Assembly (NCBI GenBank): GCA_003246505.1
Contig: QKAI01000155.1
Span: 1-8,677 of the forward strand
Reading direction: 5' to 3'
Length of the DNA stretch: 8,677 nt
Source: Spirochaetaceae bacterium
GTDB lineage: Bacteria > Spirochaetota > Spirochaetia > DSM-2461
In this document: one piece after another, positions 7,062-8,677 of the stretch
How the letters are laid out: the number at the start of each line of letters is the position of its first letter
Numbering within the stretch: the stretch's first letter is position 1
The notes under the pieces: model-generated
Databases searched by the model: none
Seen by the model: only the letters and a program-made list of their open reading frames with translations
What the model was told of the DNA's origin: nothing
Program-made: the position numbers and the translations under genes

Positions 7062-7698
7062 AATCGTATTGGCCGAGGATCAGAGCCTCATCAGGGACTC
7101 CCTGACGGCCCTTCTGTCGGAGGGGGGGGATTTTCAGATCGCCGGATCCGCCGCCAACGGCATCGACGCCCTGGATCTCTGCCGTAGGCTCAAGCCGGAC
7201 CTGGCCCTGCTTGATATCAGAATGCCCCTTATGGACGGGCTCGAAACGGCGGAGAGGATACGAAAGGAGGGCCTTCCCCTGAAAATCGTCCTCCTGACCA
7301 CCTTCGAGGAGGAGGAGAGCCTTCAGCGGGCCCTCCGGCTGGGGGTGGAGGGTTATCTTCTCAAGGACATAGAGCAGGATCTCTTCCGCCTGGCCCTGAG
7401 GGGGATTCTGGGGGGATTGCATATCTATCATCCCCGGCCTGAGACATTTCTGGGGGGGGAGAGGAAGCCCGACCGGAACAGGATGATAGATCTGGGCCTG
7501 ACCGACCGGGACATGGCCCTCATCGAGCTCATAACGGAGGGACTGGGAAACAAGGAAATAGCCCAGCGGGAGAACTGTTCCGAGGGGACGGTGAAGAACC
7601 GGGTCTCCTCCATCCTTAACAAGATGGGCCTCCAGGCGCGCACCCAGATCGCCGTCTACGCCATCAAAAACAATCTCCTGGGAGAATCGGGCCGTTGA
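7051..7698 (+). CDS. NarL/FixJ-family response regulator (receiver domain + LuxR-type HTH)
   Basis: The 215-residue protein is a transcription factor switched by phosphorylation. The receiver domain covers about 1-120, with the acidic pocket Glu9/Asp10, phosphoacceptor Asp55 (LLDIRMPLMDG), the conserved hydroxyl Thr83 (VLLTTF) and Lys104 (GYLLKD), so every catalytic residue is present. A linker rich in Gly, Arg and Pro (about 125-148) leads to a LuxR/GerE helix-turn-helix at about 149-210: LTDRDMALIELITEGLGNKE, then EGTVKNRVSSILNKMG. Regulators of this class usually pair with HisKA_3/HATPase kinases. The gene overlaps the upstream sensor by 11 bases and its TGA overlaps the ATG of the downstream 7TM sensor by one base. 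This indicates one operon in which the regulator is bracketed by two membrane proteins. Target genes are unknown; its own operon and the divergent exported-protein gene are natural candidates. Confidence 0.95.
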   Translation: MKARIVLAEDQSLIRDSLTALLSEGGDFQIAGSAANGIDALDLCRRLKPDLALLDIRMPLMDGLETAERIRKEGLPLKIVLLTTFEEEESLQRALRLGVEGYLLKDIEQDLFRLALRGILGGLHIYHPRPETFLGGERKPDRNRMIDLGLTDRDMALIELITEGLGNKEIAQRENCSEGTVKNRVSSILNKMGLQARTQIAVYAIKNNLLGESGR

Positions 7699-8677
7699 TG
7701 CCCATGGCGGAGGGGGATGATCTTTTCATCTTCTGGACCGAGACCTGGCACTTCGCCGCCCTGTTCCTCAGCCTGGCCGTCAACACCCACTTCCTCCGGA
7801 AGGGCAACCGGGGCCCCCTCTTCCGGAGCTACCTCATGATCCAGGGGGCCCTGCTTCTGTGGATCATTAGCAAAATAGGCAAGACCGTGGCCCCGGAAAT
7901 CAACCTCCGCTGGTTCTTCATCGTCACCCAGTACCTGGCCGTCTGCTATCTGGGGCCCCTGTTTTTCTTCTTCTCCTGGAATTTCGCCCTCCACCGGAGG
8001 CAGCCCCCCCTGCTCAAACCCCTGCTCTACGGCCTGTCCTTCCTGTTTTTCCTCATCGTGGCCACCAATCCTCTCCACCACCGGTTCTATGGGACCTTCG
8101 ACTTTTACAACGATACCTTCGGACCCCTCTTCTATATGGAGACCGCCTATACCTACACCCTGGTTCTGGTGAGCATACTCTTCAGTCTCCGGGCCGTTCT
8201 CCGGCGCAGCCGGTCCATCTGGGACCTTCTCATAGGCCTGGCCGGATTCCTCCCCCTCCTCCTGAACGTGTTCTATCTGACCGACGTCATCAATCCCCCC
8301 TTCGACATCACCCCCATCGCCATGACCGGCTCCCTTCTCTTCTTCGGCCTGGCCGCCTTCCGGTCCCACTTCCTGGGACTGCTCCCCGTGGCCCGGACCG
8401 CCCTGATCGAGCACCTGGAGGATCCCCTCATCCTCACCGACAGCAGGGACACGCCCCTCAAAACCCATATCTTTCCCGAGGGGACCCTTCCCCGGGACAG
8501 GATAATCGCGGGAAACCGCATCTACCGGAGGAACCGGACCCGACGGTATCTGAACCGCCGGCTCCATCACTACGTGGACATTACCGAGTGGGAGAGACTG
8601 ACCGGGGACCTGACCGCCCGGAACGGGGAGCTCCGGGAGGCCATAGGGGCCATCCAAAAGGAGAACCGGAGGAAGCT
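7698..8677 (+). CDS. 7TM sensor protein, probably a histidine kinase N-terminus (cut by window end)
   Basis: The frame opens with an ATG that shares its A with the TGA of the response regulator and runs without a stop to the right edge (326 complete codons). A second ATG at 7704 is an alternative start. Seven hydrophobic segments can be placed at about 15-34, 42-60, 71-95, 105-122, 144-166, 173-195 and 205-230. The sequence FLIVATNPLHHRFYG at 117-131 is characteristic of the histidine kinase N-terminal 7TM family (HisKA_7TM), an extracellular or membrane-sensing module. After it comes a very short PAS-like stretch (about 235-300: LEDPLILTD at its start, YVDITEWERL at its end). Then follows a helical linker (LTARNGELREAIGAIQKENR) of the type that precedes a dimerisation domain. 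The catalytic part, if present, lies beyond the window. Kinase identity is therefore inferred from the 7TM family and from the adjacent regulator. Confidence 0.88.
   Translation, partial: MPMAEGDDLFIFWTETWHFAALFLSLAVNTHFLRKGNRGPLFRSYLMIQGALLLWIISKIGKTVAPEINLRWFFIVTQYLAVCYLGPLFFFFSWNFALHRRQPPLLKPLLYGLSFLFFLIVATNPLHHRFYGTFDFYNDTFGPLFYMETAYTYTLVLVSILFSLRAVLRRSRSIWDLLIGLAGFLPLLLNVFYLTDVINPPFDITPIAMTGSLLFFGLAAFRSHFLGLLPVARTALIEHLEDPLILTDSRDTPLKTHIFPEGTLPRDRIIAGNRIYRRNRTRRYLNRRLHHYVDITEWERLTGDLTARNGELREAIGAIQKENRRK

Noticed and set aside
7656..8657. A 333-codon minus-strand frame at the right end
   Set aside because: Its Gly/Glu/Gln/Pro-rich translation is the antisense of the 7TM sensor, whose membrane segments and family motif are convincing.

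Overview
The window reads as a piece of a GC-rich, Gram-negative, motile bacterium, most likely a spirochaete. This lineage call is an inference. It rests on the chemoreceptor signature NAAIEAAHAGD, which is common in spirochaete chemoreceptors, on an exported barrel-like protein with a signal peptide, and on strong use of GGG and CCC codons. No rRNA, tRNA, CRISPR array, insertion sequence or phage gene is visible.

Layout. (1) From the left edge to 1010 (+) lies the C-terminal part of a methyl-accepting chemotaxis protein. (2) Positions 1014-4475 (-) hold a complete cobalamin-dependent methionine synthase, metH, which converges on the chemoreceptor gene with only 3 bp between the stop codons. 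(3) Positions 4476-4639 hold the metH promoter and a strong intrinsic terminator for the next gene upstream on the minus strand. (4) Positions 4640-5893 (-) encode an exported two-part protein: a beta-rich, barrel-like N-terminal half and a C-terminal half resembling DUF3108-type envelope proteins. (5) Positions 5894-6050 form a divergent promoter region. (6) From 6051 to the right edge (+) runs a tightly overlapping three-gene signalling operon: a membrane PAS protein with a degenerate histidine-kinase dimerisation domain and no ATPase domain, a NarL/FixJ-type response regulator, and the N-terminal part of a 7TM sensor (histidine kinase N-terminal 7TM family) that is cut by the window end.

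The metH region is ordinary housekeeping: all the expected zinc, folate, B12 and AdoMet motifs are present. The most interesting part is the signalling operon. Its first gene looks like a kinase that has lost both its phospho-accepting histidine (Gln284 sits there) and its catalytic domain. It is translationally coupled to an intact response regulator and to a second membrane sensor that may supply the kinase activity. A plausible but untested reading is a regulator served by one active kinase and one pseudokinase that modulates it.
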